From the NCBI RefSeq assembly GCF_001854885.1, contig NZ_MDDV01000024.1, positions 246,129 to 310,128 of the forward strand: a DNA stretch of 64,000 nucleotides. The letters are read 5' to 3'. Source of the DNA: Ensifer sp. LCM 4579. GTDB lineage: Bacteria > Pseudomonadota > Alphaproteobacteria > Rhizobiales > Rhizobiaceae. How positions within the stretch are numbered: position 1 is the first letter of the stretch; every line of letters starts with the position of its first letter. A program made the position numbers and the translations under genes. The notes under the pieces were generated by a model. It worked only from the letters and a program-made list of their open reading frames with translations. It had not been told where the DNA came from and did no database searches. This document shows, in pieces, positions 23,200 through 31,938 of the stretch.

Positions 23200-23444
23200 A
23201 CGCCGAGACCTACGCCATCGCCAATCTCGCCGCCCTCAATCTGATCGAGGCGGTCAGCGCCGCCTATTACGTCACCGACGAGGAGACTGCCGCCCGTCAT
23301 GAAGGCCGCGCCCGCGAGATGCTGAAGAAGATCGCCGCCGTCATGGGATACGACATCGCCGATCGCGCGCCGCAGCAATGCCCCTCGCCTTCCCCAGCGG
23401 CTGGCGCCCGCATCAGGCTCGTCTCCGAGCGTGCCGCGGAATGA
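23196..23444 (+). CDS. Small phage early protein (82 aa)
   Basis: MNAETYAIANLAALNLIEAV followed by SAAYYVTDEETAARHEGRAR and a short helical end. The start ATG overlaps the stop of the preceding gene (ATGA), so the two are translationally coupled. Last recognisable gene of the phage immunity region. No family recognised. Confidence 0.5.
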   Translation: MNAETYAIANLAALNLIEAVSAAYYVTDEETAARHEGRAREMLKKIAAVMGYDIADRAPQQCPSPSPAAGARIRLVSERAAE

Positions 23445-23498
23445 CAAGCCTGCTATCATTGCGGGGCGGCACGAAAGGACTCGCTTGAGGCCGGGACA

Positions 23499-23993
23499 AT
23501 GGACGGCGACGTGACAGAGCGGTCCTATGAATTGCTGCAGCCCGCGGATCTCGAAAGGATCGCAGCGGTGGCGATGCGGGCCTTCGCCGGCATTTTCGAG
23601 CGCGCGCCGGTCGCCGGTCTCTACAGGGATAGGCTGCTCCTCATGGCGCTCGCCCAGGGAAGTGCGCTCCACTATTTGAACGGAGTGAATGGCATCAAGG
23701 ATTTCGACGTCTGGGCCTTTTTCGCGGCCGGACCGCCAAAGCCGTTTCCCCACCGCAAGCGATGGTGCACGGATTTCGGACCGTCGCGCTTCGGCCGGCA
23801 TCCGGCCGATCGAAACTATTCCGGCCGCCGCGTCGATCTCATGGGGCGTTCGATCGCGATTGCCAAGGGCGAGTGTCCGCAGGACGCCGTGCGGCGCTGG
23901 CTCGCCTCGCCCGCCAGGTCGGCAGTCGCCCTTCGCCAGAAGCCGATCTACTGCCTCTATCCATCGAGCGCCTTTGGCGAGCGGATCAACTGA
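23499..23993 (+). CDS. Nucleotidyltransferase-like protein
   Basis: A 164-aa protein with a minimal nucleotidyltransferase-like pattern: GSALHYLNGVNGIKDFDVWA (about 54-73) contains the G-S and D-F-D residues expected in such folds. GRRVDLMGRSI (about 109-119) would give the third acidic residue. No kinase or HEPN partner is adjacent. It looks like a conserved host protein of unassigned role, lying just outside the phage immunity region. Confidence 0.5.
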   Translation: MDGDVTERSYELLQPADLERIAAVAMRAFAGIFERAPVAGLYRDRLLLMALAQGSALHYLNGVNGIKDFDVWAFFAAGPPKPFPHRKRWCTDFGPSRFGRHPADRNYSGRRVDLMGRSIAIAKGECPQDAVRRWLASPARSAVALRQKPIYCLYPSSAFGERIN

Positions 23994-24016
23994 CCCTTGA
24001 TCCGCGCCCTGCCACC

Positions 24017-24787
24017 TCAGTCGTCGTCGGCCGGGCATGGCCACTGCGGTGGCGCCGAAAGGCCGGCAGGAAGCTTCGTTGCCGCGTCGCCGCAGGTAAG
24101 ATCGATCTGGTCCTGCCTCAGGCCCGAAGCGGCCGAGAGATCGACGCCCTCTATTCTCGTCTGGAACATAAAGGCCCGGCTGAAGTCGATCGGCCCCTCG
24201 AACACCGAACCGCTGAGCACCGCGCGCGACAGATTGGCCGTCTGAAATCGCGTTCCTGTCAGCACCGCCTGTTCGAAATTGGCGCGTCCGAGTTCGGCCT
24301 TCGCGAAATCGGCCCCCGTCAGCTTCGCGCCGGCGAAATTGGCACGTTGCAACTCGGAGCTAACGAAAGAAGCATATTCGGCGGAGATGCCGGTGAAGTT
24401 GCCGCGATAAGCCTCCACTCTCGCAAAATTGGCCTTGTCCGCCTTCGCACCGGCGAGCGATGCGCGCATCAGCGTCGCCTTTTCGAGATTGGCCGAGGTG
24501 AGATCGGAGCCGCTGAGATCGGTGGAGGTGAAATCCGTATTGAAGAGAGTGCTGCCCGCCAGATTGCTCCGGCCCAGCATGATATGCCGCTTGTTGCAGT
24601 CGCTCCAATCCGTTCGCGGCGTGGGCGAACTCTTGCAGTCCGCCGCCGCCGCATCAGCGGCAAAGGCCGCGGCGGCCAAAACAACAATAAGGCCGGCAAC
24701 TCCCGCCCCCGGCGCGAAGATGCGCCGGTGCCCCGCTCCGCCTCGAATTCCCCCGCACTCGACCCGTCTTGCCGCCCACGAAATCAT
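24017..24787 (-). CDS. Secreted pentapeptide-repeat protein
   Basis: A 256-aa protein. The start is followed by a hydrophobic signal/anchor (VAGLIVVLAAAAFAADAAAA). About 130 residues of A(D/N)LXX-type repeats follow, for example SNLAGSTLFNTDFTSTDLSG, LTSANLEKATLMRASLAGAK and FAGAKLTGADFAKAELGRANFE, which fold as a right-handed quadrilateral beta-helix. The C-terminus (LSAASGLRQDQIDLTCGDAA) is the cap often found in this family. Quinolone-resistance pentapeptide proteins are cytoplasmic; this one is exported, so a structural or envelope role is more likely. It stands alone on the minus strand. Confidence 0.8.
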   Translation of the reverse strand: MISWAARRVECGGIRGGAGHRRIFAPGAGVAGLIVVLAAAAFAADAAAADCKSSPTPRTDWSDCNKRHIMLGRSNLAGSTLFNTDFTSTDLSGSDLTSANLEKATLMRASLAGAKADKANFARVEAYRGNFTGISAEYASFVSSELQRANFAGAKLTGADFAKAELGRANFEQAVLTGTRFQTANLSRAVLSGSVFEGPIDFSRAFMFQTRIEGVDLSAASGLRQDQIDLTCGDAATKLPAGLSAPPQWPCPADDD

Positions 24788-24947
24788 GTTCGCCCGCCTC
24801 CTGCGCGGATCCATTTTATTGCGCGCGGCCCTCCGATGAAAGCCATCGTTTCCGAAGCGATGCACAGTCCGGGCTCTGCCGCAAGTGAGCAAACATCATG
24901 AAACCGGTTGAAGTCGAGAAGCGCCGCCGCTCGCGGCGCGGCAGATG

Positions 24948-25958
24948 TTACGCCTCGACAGCCTGGATCGCGGAAACCTGCCAATCGGCGCCGCGCCTGC
25001 GCAGAAAGGTCCAGAGTTCCACCGCTTCCGTCGGCCGTTCGGGATCGCCGCTGACGACGTGGCCCGTAGCACGCTCGCGCATCACGTCGATGCTCTCGTA
25101 GCGCATCGCAACCGTTGCATAGTCGGTGCCATTCTCGTGCCAGGCCTCCGCCACGTCGCCCTCGACGAGATGCACGTCCCGCACCTCGTTCTTGAGGCCT
25201 TTCGTGGCGTTTTCGCTGAGTTCCTCGGCAAGGTACGACATCGCCTCCGGCGTCGTCAGCCGGCGAAGCGCCGCATAGTCCTCGTCCGCATAGGCCGCCT
25301 GCACCTGGCGGAGCATCGCCTCGAATTGGTCGAGGTCGCCCTGCCCGATGCCGATCTCGTCATTGTCCCACGCGCTCTTGGCCGGAGTGGCAGGGCGGCT
25401 CGCCCGGGCGGCGCCCGCGGAACCGCCGATCCCCTCGCCGATCTGCGGAATGCGGAAGGACGGCGCGCCGCTGGCGGCCGCGCGGTTCGGCGCGGCTGCC
25501 GAAGGTGCCGAATAGGCCGGCTGGCTGCCGCGGCCGAGGAAGCGCTTCGCAAGCGCAATGGCCGCGACGATCAAGCCGATCTGCAGCAGCAGGCCGAGAA
25601 AGCCGATGCCGCCGCCGAGCCCATGGCCAAGCAGCATGCCGATCAAGCCGCCCATCATCAGGCCGCCGAGCATCGATCCGCCGAACCCGCCGAAGAGGCC
25701 CGGCCGCGACGCCGTCGTCTGGCCCTGCGCCGCCGGCCGCGTCGCAGCCGAAGGCGCCGGCTGCGGCGTCATCGTCCGCTCGATCGGCGCCGCATTGGTC
25801 GGCGCCGTCCGGGTGGCGGGCGGCATGGAAAAGGTCCGGCTGCCGCGTGAGCCGAATCCGCCGCCCGCCCTGCGCGCCTCGGCCACGTCGGCCACCGTCA
25901 CCATCACCGCAAGACCGATGGCGGCCATCGCCAGAACTCGTTTAACACGCTGCATCAT
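24948..25958 (-). CDS. Tim44-like domain membrane protein
   Basis: A 336-aa protein: an N-terminal membrane segment (VLAMAAIGLAVMVTVADVAEA), a low-complexity P/T/A-rich stretch, a glycine-rich membrane hairpin (GGFGGSMLGGLMMGGLIGML, then GIGFLGLLLQIGLIVAAIAL), a spacer and a C-terminal Tim44/mL45 domain (about 205-336: DLDQFEAMLRQVQAAYADED, AMSYLAEELSENATKGLKNE, LWTFLRRRGADWQVSAIQ). Alphaproteobacterial members of this family are membrane-tethered proteins of poorly known role distinct from mitochondrial Tim44. Two ATGs in tandem (25958, 25955) are possible starts. Confidence 0.85.
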   Translation of the reverse strand: MMQRVKRVLAMAAIGLAVMVTVADVAEARRAGGGFGSRGSRTFSMPPATRTAPTNAAPIERTMTPQPAPSAATRPAAQGQTTASRPGLFGGFGGSMLGGLMMGGLIGMLLGHGLGGGIGFLGLLLQIGLIVAAIALAKRFLGRGSQPAYSAPSAAAPNRAAASGAPSFRIPQIGEGIGGSAGAARASRPATPAKSAWDNDEIGIGQGDLDQFEAMLRQVQAAYADEDYAALRRLTTPEAMSYLAEELSENATKGLKNEVRDVHLVEGDVAEAWHENGTDYATVAMRYESIDVMRERATGHVVSGDPERPTEAVELWTFLRRRGADWQVSAIQAVEA

Positions 25959-26066
25959 TTCCGATCCCGTTTCTCGCTCCCGGCGAAGCCGGCCACTGCG
26001 GCCGATATAGAGATCGAAGCCGGACAGTTTAAGATCGCCCATAGGAATTCTGCCGTCGACAGCCCA

Positions 26067-27122
26067 TCAGGATGCGTCGGCAGCGAAGGAAACGGGCGCG
26101 ATGAACCCAAGTTCGAGCAGCTGCGCCGATCCCGAAAAGCGAATCGAATGCTCGTTGGCGAAATCGAATTCGCCGGATTTCTGCAGATCGTTCAGCATCG
26201 TGCGATAGGCGGCAGCTCCATCGAAATACTGCCCATCGGCAACCGCCTCTTCGATCTTCTGCTTGTAATCGGCGAAGAACTTGAAATGCAGCAGCACGCC
26301 GGAAATCGGTAGGAAATTTCTTTGGAATGGCAGCGGCTGATGGATGCTTACGCCTAGGCTGCATGCCCTGTCCCAGAAGATGAGCGGATACTTCATCAGC
26401 TCCAGCTCATAGGAGAACTTGCGTTTGCGCGGCCCCCCCGTGACGCTGATCGCCCTTTTCGTATGGGACAGGCCGTAACCGGCGCCATCGAAATGGTCGG
26501 CGATTTCCCAGGGCATGCGATCGTCGCCGTCGAGCGTCGCCGATCCGAGCGAACCCACCGGGTACATGTCGAGCATCGGGGCCGCCAGGCGCTTCTCACC
26601 CCGGCTTTCGAGGGCGCGAATGAGCCTGTCGAGCGGCTGCCGCTCGCAGTCCTCATAGAACAGGAATTCGTCGGAATCGACGTTGAGATACCACCGGTCT
26701 ACGCCGTAGCGCTCGAACAGCGTCTCGCGCCACTCGCGCCCGCGGCGGGCATCCCGGTAGCGCAGCGGCGATCCCCAGACATCCACGTCCGCCTGCGACA
26801 GCAGAAACTCGCGCGTGCCGTCGGACGATACATCATCGACACAGATGAAGCGCGTCACGCCGAGCTTGCGATAATGCGCCAGGAAGGACGGCATCAGCTT
26901 GAGGTCGTTATGCGTGTTGAAAACCACCGGAATGTCGTCCAGGCGCAGCGGCCGCGGTCCGCCCTTGCCAAGGCAGGCCATCTCGATTTCGCGCCTGCGC
27001 CGGCGAACCCGTACCGTCAGCCGATAGGTGTCGTACCGCGTGATCAAACGATCGAGAAGCGCCCTCCGGGGCGGCCCATTCCGATTGTCGGAAAGGCGAA
27101 ATGGGTAGTGGTGATCGTTCAA
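26067..27122 (-). CDS. Family 2-like glycosyltransferase (Glyco_tranf_2_4 type)
   Basis: A 351-aa protein with a GT-A domain: VVFNTHNDLKLMPSFLAHYR (about 66-85) is the typical opening, FICVDDVSSDGTREFLLSQ gives the nucleotide-binding region, and WYLNVDSDEFLFYED carries the DxD-type metal site (about 143-157). The basic N-terminal 50 residues are specific. Such enzymes transfer sugars to surface polysaccharides from nucleotide sugars; substrate and acceptor are unknown. No other polysaccharide genes are adjacent. Confidence 0.8.
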   Translation of the reverse strand: MNDHHYPFRLSDNRNGPPRRALLDRLITRYDTYRLTVRVRRRRREIEMACLGKGGPRPLRLDDIPVVFNTHNDLKLMPSFLAHYRKLGVTRFICVDDVSSDGTREFLLSQADVDVWGSPLRYRDARRGREWRETLFERYGVDRWYLNVDSDEFLFYEDCERQPLDRLIRALESRGEKRLAAPMLDMYPVGSLGSATLDGDDRMPWEIADHFDGAGYGLSHTKRAISVTGGPRKRKFSYELELMKYPLIFWDRACSLGVSIHQPLPFQRNFLPISGVLLHFKFFADYKQKIEEAVADGQYFDGAAAYRTMLNDLQKSGEFDFANEHSIRFSGSAQLLELGFIAPVSFAADAS

Positions 27123-27337
27123 TTATGTCGCTCCGGTCGAGGCTGCGATAGGAGCGTTTATCGGCATGAAGTCGAGAATTCAACTCTGCGCAAGCCAGGC
27201 TCCGCGCATTGCCGGAGCGCAAGGCAGAGCGCCGCGCCAAGCCCGAAAAATTTCCCGACAATTTTGAAATGGGCGCTGGACAAGCCGGACGAAGGCCATT
27301 ATACGCCCCTCCATACCGCGGCGACGCGGTCCTGGAC

Positions 27338-27413
<76 letters not shown>

Positions 27414-27640
27414 AACCTTTCAAGCACTTACAGCGTATGTGTATTGTCAGTTATGCGCTGGCAATCGTCGAATTGATGGGCAATACTCAAATCCAAGTCG
27501 CGGTGCACCCGGCTTGAGGTATCTGCCAGTAAAACAGTGGACTCTTCTTCCGCGGCGGAGCACCGCCTTGCTGAGCGTTAATGGAATTATCCCTCCCCTG
27601 GGGCATCAGTCTGCTGGGTAGTGGGCCAGTTTTGAAATCT

Positions 27641-28333
27641 TCAACTGGGCAATGGGCGATGCGGGTGCCTTAGATCTCGGATCAAAGCCTCGTCGAAAGC
27701 GATTAGACCATCACCCGAATATGACAACTTAAACGCGAGGCTATTGCCGCCTGGACCTACGGCCCAGAAAAGAGGGGCTCGCCGATTCCGAAGACCCACT
27801 ATTTTCTTGAAAGCGTTCTTCTCTCTCTCACTTACAATAGCGTCAACAGGAAGCGCTGCAAATTTACGCATTGTTCTGACGAGGCTGTCCAACTCTTGGG
27901 TAGTCTTTTTTACTTCGCAGGCAATATATTCATTCTTAGAATCCGCATCAGCATACGCGGCAGCATCAAATGCGTAATCGATTGATTGTGTTCCCAGCAA
28001 TTCTTTTGGCCATCCAAGCTCAAAGTGGAGTTTCCAAAGTGTTGCAACCGTGATGATTGGTTCTATCCAGATAGTGATCGGTCTGAGCTTTAAGGCTTTT
28101 TTATGCTCCCAGAAAAATTGCTCACCCGCGCAGCTTCGTGGGGCTCGGTAAAGGCGACCATCAAGCTTTACTAAGCCGGCATCTAGTGCCTTCATGAAGT
28201 TATCGGCATCGACATCGTCTACTTGGCCAAAGTTGTGCCTGAACCCAGCAAGATCATAGCTTCGACGGGGGTCGTTGCAGAATTCTGGAAGAAGGTGATT
28301 TAAGATAAGATCTTTGAATACTCCTGATGCCAT
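27641..28333 (-). CDS. Uncharacterised protein with a possible PD-(D/E)xK nuclease core
   Basis: A 230-aa protein. The N-terminal 90 residues are a small helical region (FKDLILNHLLPEFCNDPRRS). The middle has SIDYAFDAAAYADADSKNEY then IACEVKKTTQELDSLVRTMR; the D followed by E-V-K spacing fits the PD-(D/E)xK core of restriction-like nucleases, with the C-terminal RAPLFWAVGPGGNSLAFKLS completing an alpha/beta fold. This is inference from a motif. The gene is less GC-rich than its neighbours and stands alone next to tRNA-Lys. An ATG at 28339 would add two residues. Confidence 0.5.
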   Translation of the reverse strand: MASGVFKDLILNHLLPEFCNDPRRSYDLAGFRHNFGQVDDVDADNFMKALDAGLVKLDGRLYRAPRSCAGEQFFWEHKKALKLRPITIWIEPIITVATLWKLHFELGWPKELLGTQSIDYAFDAAAYADADSKNEYIACEVKKTTQELDSLVRTMRKFAALPVDAIVSEREKNAFKKIVGLRNRRAPLFWAVGPGGNSLAFKLSYSGDGLIAFDEALIRDLRHPHRPLPS

Positions 28334-28527
28334 TCGCAAATCTCTCCTATGCGGCGGCCTAAGCGTTCCCTCAATCTCGCCTGTCTACGCGCGATTGAAC
28401 CACTCAGATCCGATCCGGGCAAATCATCCATTCTAGGTAAAGCGGCGCGTCGTCGGATGCATTGATGCATTGCCTCTCAGTTGGCGCTCCAAGAGGGAGC
28501 GCGCATACAGATGCCTTTACGAGCCCG

Positions 28528-29118
28528 CTAATGAGCGACGTAGCGATAGGCGATCACAGAGAAGAACACTGTCGTGCAGGCCGCCATCGCGAGTTGCGTC
28601 AGTCGCCGTTCTATGAAGCCGCGCACCGGTTCGCCGTAGCGGTGCAGAAGCCAGCCCAACAGCATGAATCGCGCCCCGCGCGCGAGCGCGGCGGAAAATG
28701 CGAACAACCAGATGTTCACATGCGCAACGCCGGACAGAATGGTCACCACCTTGATCGGCGGCAGATGCGCGAAGCCCGAGGTAACCAGGAGCAGAACGAT
28801 CGTGGAGAAATCCACGGACTGTCTGAGGTGATCGAAGGTGTCGAGCTTCCCGTAGAATTCAAGCACCGGCCGGGCGACGGCCTCGAATGCGAAATATCCG
28901 AGAAGCCAGCCGGCGATACCGCCAAGCACGGATGCAACCGAGGCGACAAGCGCATAGCGCCAGATTCGGTCCCGCCTTGCCAGAGCCATGGGTACGAAAA
29001 GCACGTCGGCCGGCACGAGAAAGATGGAGCTTTCGACAAATGCAATGGCGGCAAGCCATCTCTCCGATGACTTCTTTCCCGCAAGCGACATCGTCCAGTC
29101 GTATAAGTTTCGAAGCAT
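28528..29118 (-). CDS. YqaA/SNARE-associated family membrane protein
   Basis: A 196-aa inner-membrane protein of the DedA-related YqaA family: four to five hydrophobic helices, the family motifs AFVESSIFLVPADVLFVPMA (about 26-45), LGGIAGWLLGYFAFEA and the re-entrant-loop segment VTSGFAHLPPIKVVTILSG. Members are implicated in lipid flipping or membrane homeostasis. The ATG at 29118 begins MLRNLYDWTMSLAGKKSSER, where the conserved part starts; upstream in-frame codons extend into the gap before the glycosyltransferase gene. It is 56 bases downstream of that gene on the same strand and possibly co-transcribed. Confidence 0.8.
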   Translation of the reverse strand: MLRNLYDWTMSLAGKKSSERWLAAIAFVESSIFLVPADVLFVPMALARRDRIWRYALVASVASVLGGIAGWLLGYFAFEAVARPVLEFYGKLDTFDHLRQSVDFSTIVLLLVTSGFAHLPPIKVVTILSGVAHVNIWLFAFSAALARGARFMLLGWLLHRYGEPVRGFIERRLTQLAMAACTTVFFSVIAYRYVAH

Positions 29119-29174
29119 GGAGCCACCATTCAACATTCTTTTAGTCTCTGTCGACCCGGATCCGGCGGCTCGAC

Positions 29175-30602
29175 CTATTGTCGAGCAGAAAACACGCCGA
29201 TCCTCTTGCCGCGATAGGGATTGTCCATGATCGGGTCGTAACCGGCGACGTCCTTGGCGTTCCGGTATGCGATAATTGCGCGGCCGTCGGGATGCTCGGT
29301 GAACCACCGGGCGAGCCGGGTCGGGGGCACATCGTCGACAGGCTTTTCCAGTCGCGCCAGGAACCCCAGTTCCGCGTGATAATTGCTGACGAAAGCCCAG
29401 TCCCTGTCCCGATGGGCACGAACATAGGCTGCGACAGGTTCCAGATCATACCGCTTCAGGATCGTGGCCGATGCGATGGCCTGGCCGATTACGATCGCGC
29501 CGACCATGACAGCCAGATTCCTCACCAGTTGCCTTGTGGGAACCTCCTTGAGGCAAATGGTCGTCAGAAGCACGGCGCAGGGGACCAGCGGCATCAGATA
29601 GTGCGGCTGTTTTTCGCTGATCAGGCAGAAGCACAGGAATGTCGGCACGCCCCAGGCGATCAGGAATCGAATGCCTTCCACCTCCGACCAAGATCCGCGC
29701 AGCGCTGCAACGCCCTTCCAGAAACGCGGAAGGAATACCCACGGGATGATCATTGCCGGCAAGAACGGCAGATAGAAGTAAAAGGGCTCGATATGGGCAT
29801 CGAGCTTTCCGGTGACGCGACCGACCGTTTGCTCCCATAGCAAGCCATAGGCAAAGCTGCCGTCAGCCTGCATCAGGACGGGGACGAGCCAGCAAAGGAC
29901 AATGACGGCCGCCACGCCCAGCGCCGCGAGAATGCCAAGGTACCACCGGCCGGGCTGCCTCAATTCGGTGGCCCAGAACGGCGCGAGCAGGATCGGAAAC
30001 ATCACATGGAGGTATACCACCGGCCCTCTGGCGAGCGTCCCCAGTCCAAGAGACACGCCGATGAGCAGCAAATGGCTGAACCGCCTTTCGCGGGCATAGA
30101 GAACCGTACCTATCAGGGACAGAAGGACAAAGACGGTCAGGATGAAATCGAAATAGATGAGGGTGCCGTAGATCAAGAAGGGCACGCCGGCCATCATGAT
30201 CATGGCGGTGCGATCACCCTGCTCTTGAAAGAACGGCGACAGCAAACGGCCGAGCGCGACCGTCAGGTAGACGCTGGCGAGTGACGACAGCACGAGCGGA
30301 AGCGTTGCCGCCCAGCGGCTGACCCCGAAGATCGCCCATGAGGCATTGATAAGCCAGAACAGGAGGGGTGGCTTCTGGAGATAAGGCTCAAAGTTCATCG
30401 TCGGCGGCTGCAGCCAGCCGTGGCGCAAGAACATTTCCCAGGCCACGCTGGTGTAGCGCGTTTCATCGATGGGCAAGAGCGGCCTGAAGCAGACCGCTGT
30501 CAGAAACAGGATCAAAACCACGAGGGGGAGCCACAAGGGCCTTAAGAGCGCCGGGAAAGCCAATACACTTAGTTCCGCTTCAGGGTCGTTTCGTCGCAAC
30601 AA
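29175..30602 (-). CDS. ArnT/PMT-like membrane glycosyltransferase
   Basis: A 475-aa protein with about 11 hydrophobic helices. RPLLPIDETRYTSVAWEMFL (about 42-61) is the catalytic first periplasmic loop with the conserved D-E, and EPYLQKPPLLFWL (about 73-85) is the second signature of GT83/PMT glycosyltransferases. The C-terminal 100 residues form a periplasmic domain. ArnT transfers 4-amino-arabinose from undecaprenyl phosphate to lipid A; other members use different sugars, and no arn synthesis genes are here to decide. It precedes the YqaA-family gene, together suggesting an envelope role. Confidence 0.8.
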   Translation of the reverse strand: MLRRNDPEAELSVLAFPALLRPLWLPLVVLILFLTAVCFRPLLPIDETRYTSVAWEMFLRHGWLQPPTMNFEPYLQKPPLLFWLINASWAIFGVSRWAATLPLVLSSLASVYLTVALGRLLSPFFQEQGDRTAMIMMAGVPFLIYGTLIYFDFILTVFVLLSLIGTVLYARERRFSHLLLIGVSLGLGTLARGPVVYLHVMFPILLAPFWATELRQPGRWYLGILAALGVAAVIVLCWLVPVLMQADGSFAYGLLWEQTVGRVTGKLDAHIEPFYFYLPFLPAMIIPWVFLPRFWKGVAALRGSWSEVEGIRFLIAWGVPTFLCFCLISEKQPHYLMPLVPCAVLLTTICLKEVPTRQLVRNLAVMVGAIVIGQAIASATILKRYDLEPVAAYVRAHRDRDWAFVSNYHAELGFLARLEKPVDDVPPTRLARWFTEHPDGRAIIAYRNAKDVAGYDPIMDNPYRGKRIGVFSARQ

Positions 30603-30753
30603 ACAACATCAATGAACCTGTCTGGCGGCTGTCAGACTTCAAAACTGATCTTGTTCCGGGAGGTGATGCAGTTCGCGGTCGATGGCCGCAATCTCCGGCA
30701 GGACGCCGGGCCGGCCGGCCACTGCATCTGATCGGCGCATGCCCCGCGGCATG

Positions 30754-31671
30754 TCAAAGCAACATCCCGCCTTCGGCGATCTTCACCGCATGTCCGCCGA
30801 TACGGGCGGTGGAAATCCGGCCGGCGGCGACGTCGAGATGCAGGTGGATGAAGGAGGGTCGGCCCATTTCCACGCCCTGCTCGATCAGCATCGGATGGTG
30901 CCCATCCATCAATTCGTCGAAGACATTGATCGCACCGGCAAGGGCCGCCGCGGCCGCCCCGGTCGCAGGGTCCTCCGCGATGCCCATCTCGGGCGCGAAC
31001 ATGCGGGCATGGAAGCGCGCCATGTGGTTGATTCCACCGCGGCAATATAGATAGGCGCCGGCGAGCCGGCCTTCGGCGAGCGGCGCAAGCTGCTCCCAGC
31101 GCTGAGGATCGAACTCCACGGCCGCCACCGCCGCGACGTCGTGCAGCGGCACCATGACGAAGGGAACGCCCGCGCTCCAGAACGAGATGACGTGATTCTC
31201 AAAACCGATCTGCGTCGCCTTGAGGCTCACCGCATCGGCGATCGCCTGTTTCTCGAAACGGGCATCGAGCCGGACCGGCTTGCGCGGCAGGTCGAATTCG
31301 GCAAAGGTCGCCTGCCCCGGTTTCAGCCGCACCGCCGCCCGCACCGGCCCGACCTTCTCCTCGAGCACCTGCATGAGATCGAGCCCTCTTTCGGGCTCTC
31401 CGTAGAAGTCCTCCGCGATCGCGACCGCCGCGCCGACTGTGGGGTGCCCGGCAAAGGGCAGTTCCTGCGACGGCGTGAAGATCCTGAGCCGCGCCGAATG
31501 GGCGGTGCTTGCCGGCCGGTGAATGAAAACCGTTTCCGAAAGGTTGAATTCCTGCGCAATCGCCTGCATGGCCGCATCGCTCAGGTCGTCGGCATCGAAC
31601 ACCACGGCAAGCGGGTTGCCCTCCAGGCGCCTGCTGGTGAAGACGTCGTAGATCGCGTAGCGCCGTGCCAT
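30754..31671 (-). CDS. PhzF-family epimerase/isomerase-like protein
   Basis: A 305-aa protein with two PhzF (diaminopimelate epimerase-like) halves. The opening YDVFTSRRLEGNPLAVVF is the family hallmark; FNLSETVFI carries the catalytic glutamate (E46); LPFAGHPTVGAA and EDPATGAAAAALAG are the two phosphate/substrate-loop motifs. The ATG at 31671 is the family start; the in-frame extension upstream is not conserved. Most family members outside phenazine clusters have unknown substrates, and no phenazine genes are present. Confidence 0.85.
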   Translation of the reverse strand: MARRYAIYDVFTSRRLEGNPLAVVFDADDLSDAAMQAIAQEFNLSETVFIHRPASTAHSARLRIFTPSQELPFAGHPTVGAAVAIAEDFYGEPERGLDLMQVLEEKVGPVRAAVRLKPGQATFAEFDLPRKPVRLDARFEKQAIADAVSLKATQIGFENHVISFWSAGVPFVMVPLHDVAAVAAVEFDPQRWEQLAPLAEGRLAGAYLYCRGGINHMARFHARMFAPEMGIAEDPATGAAAAALAGAINVFDELMDGHHPMLIEQGVEMGRPSFIHLHLDVAAGRISTARIGGHAVKIAEGGMLL

Positions 31672-31938
31672 CGATATCCCCTTGCCTAGCCAGACTGCGC
31701 CCGAACCTTGCAACGCCTTGGCCGGGGCGGCAAGACAAAAAGCACTCGATCCGATACGCCGGGCTGCAAAGAACCGACGCTACGAAACGGCCATGTCGCA
31801 ATCGCCGCGCCTGGCCTCTCCGCCTTGAAACTTCCCCCTTGGAAAGATAACCGCTATCACCGCACCGCGTCACTCAGGCGGACGCGAGCTTTGCCGAAAG
31901 AGCCTCGACGGGTGCAAGCATGAGGGATCGGACGCAGT

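Noticed and set aside
27414-28527. Search for an attachment site copy of the tRNA-Lys 3' end
   Set aside because: No repeat of the T arm or acceptor 3' sequence longer than a few bases was found downstream, so an integrated island cannot be shown from this window.
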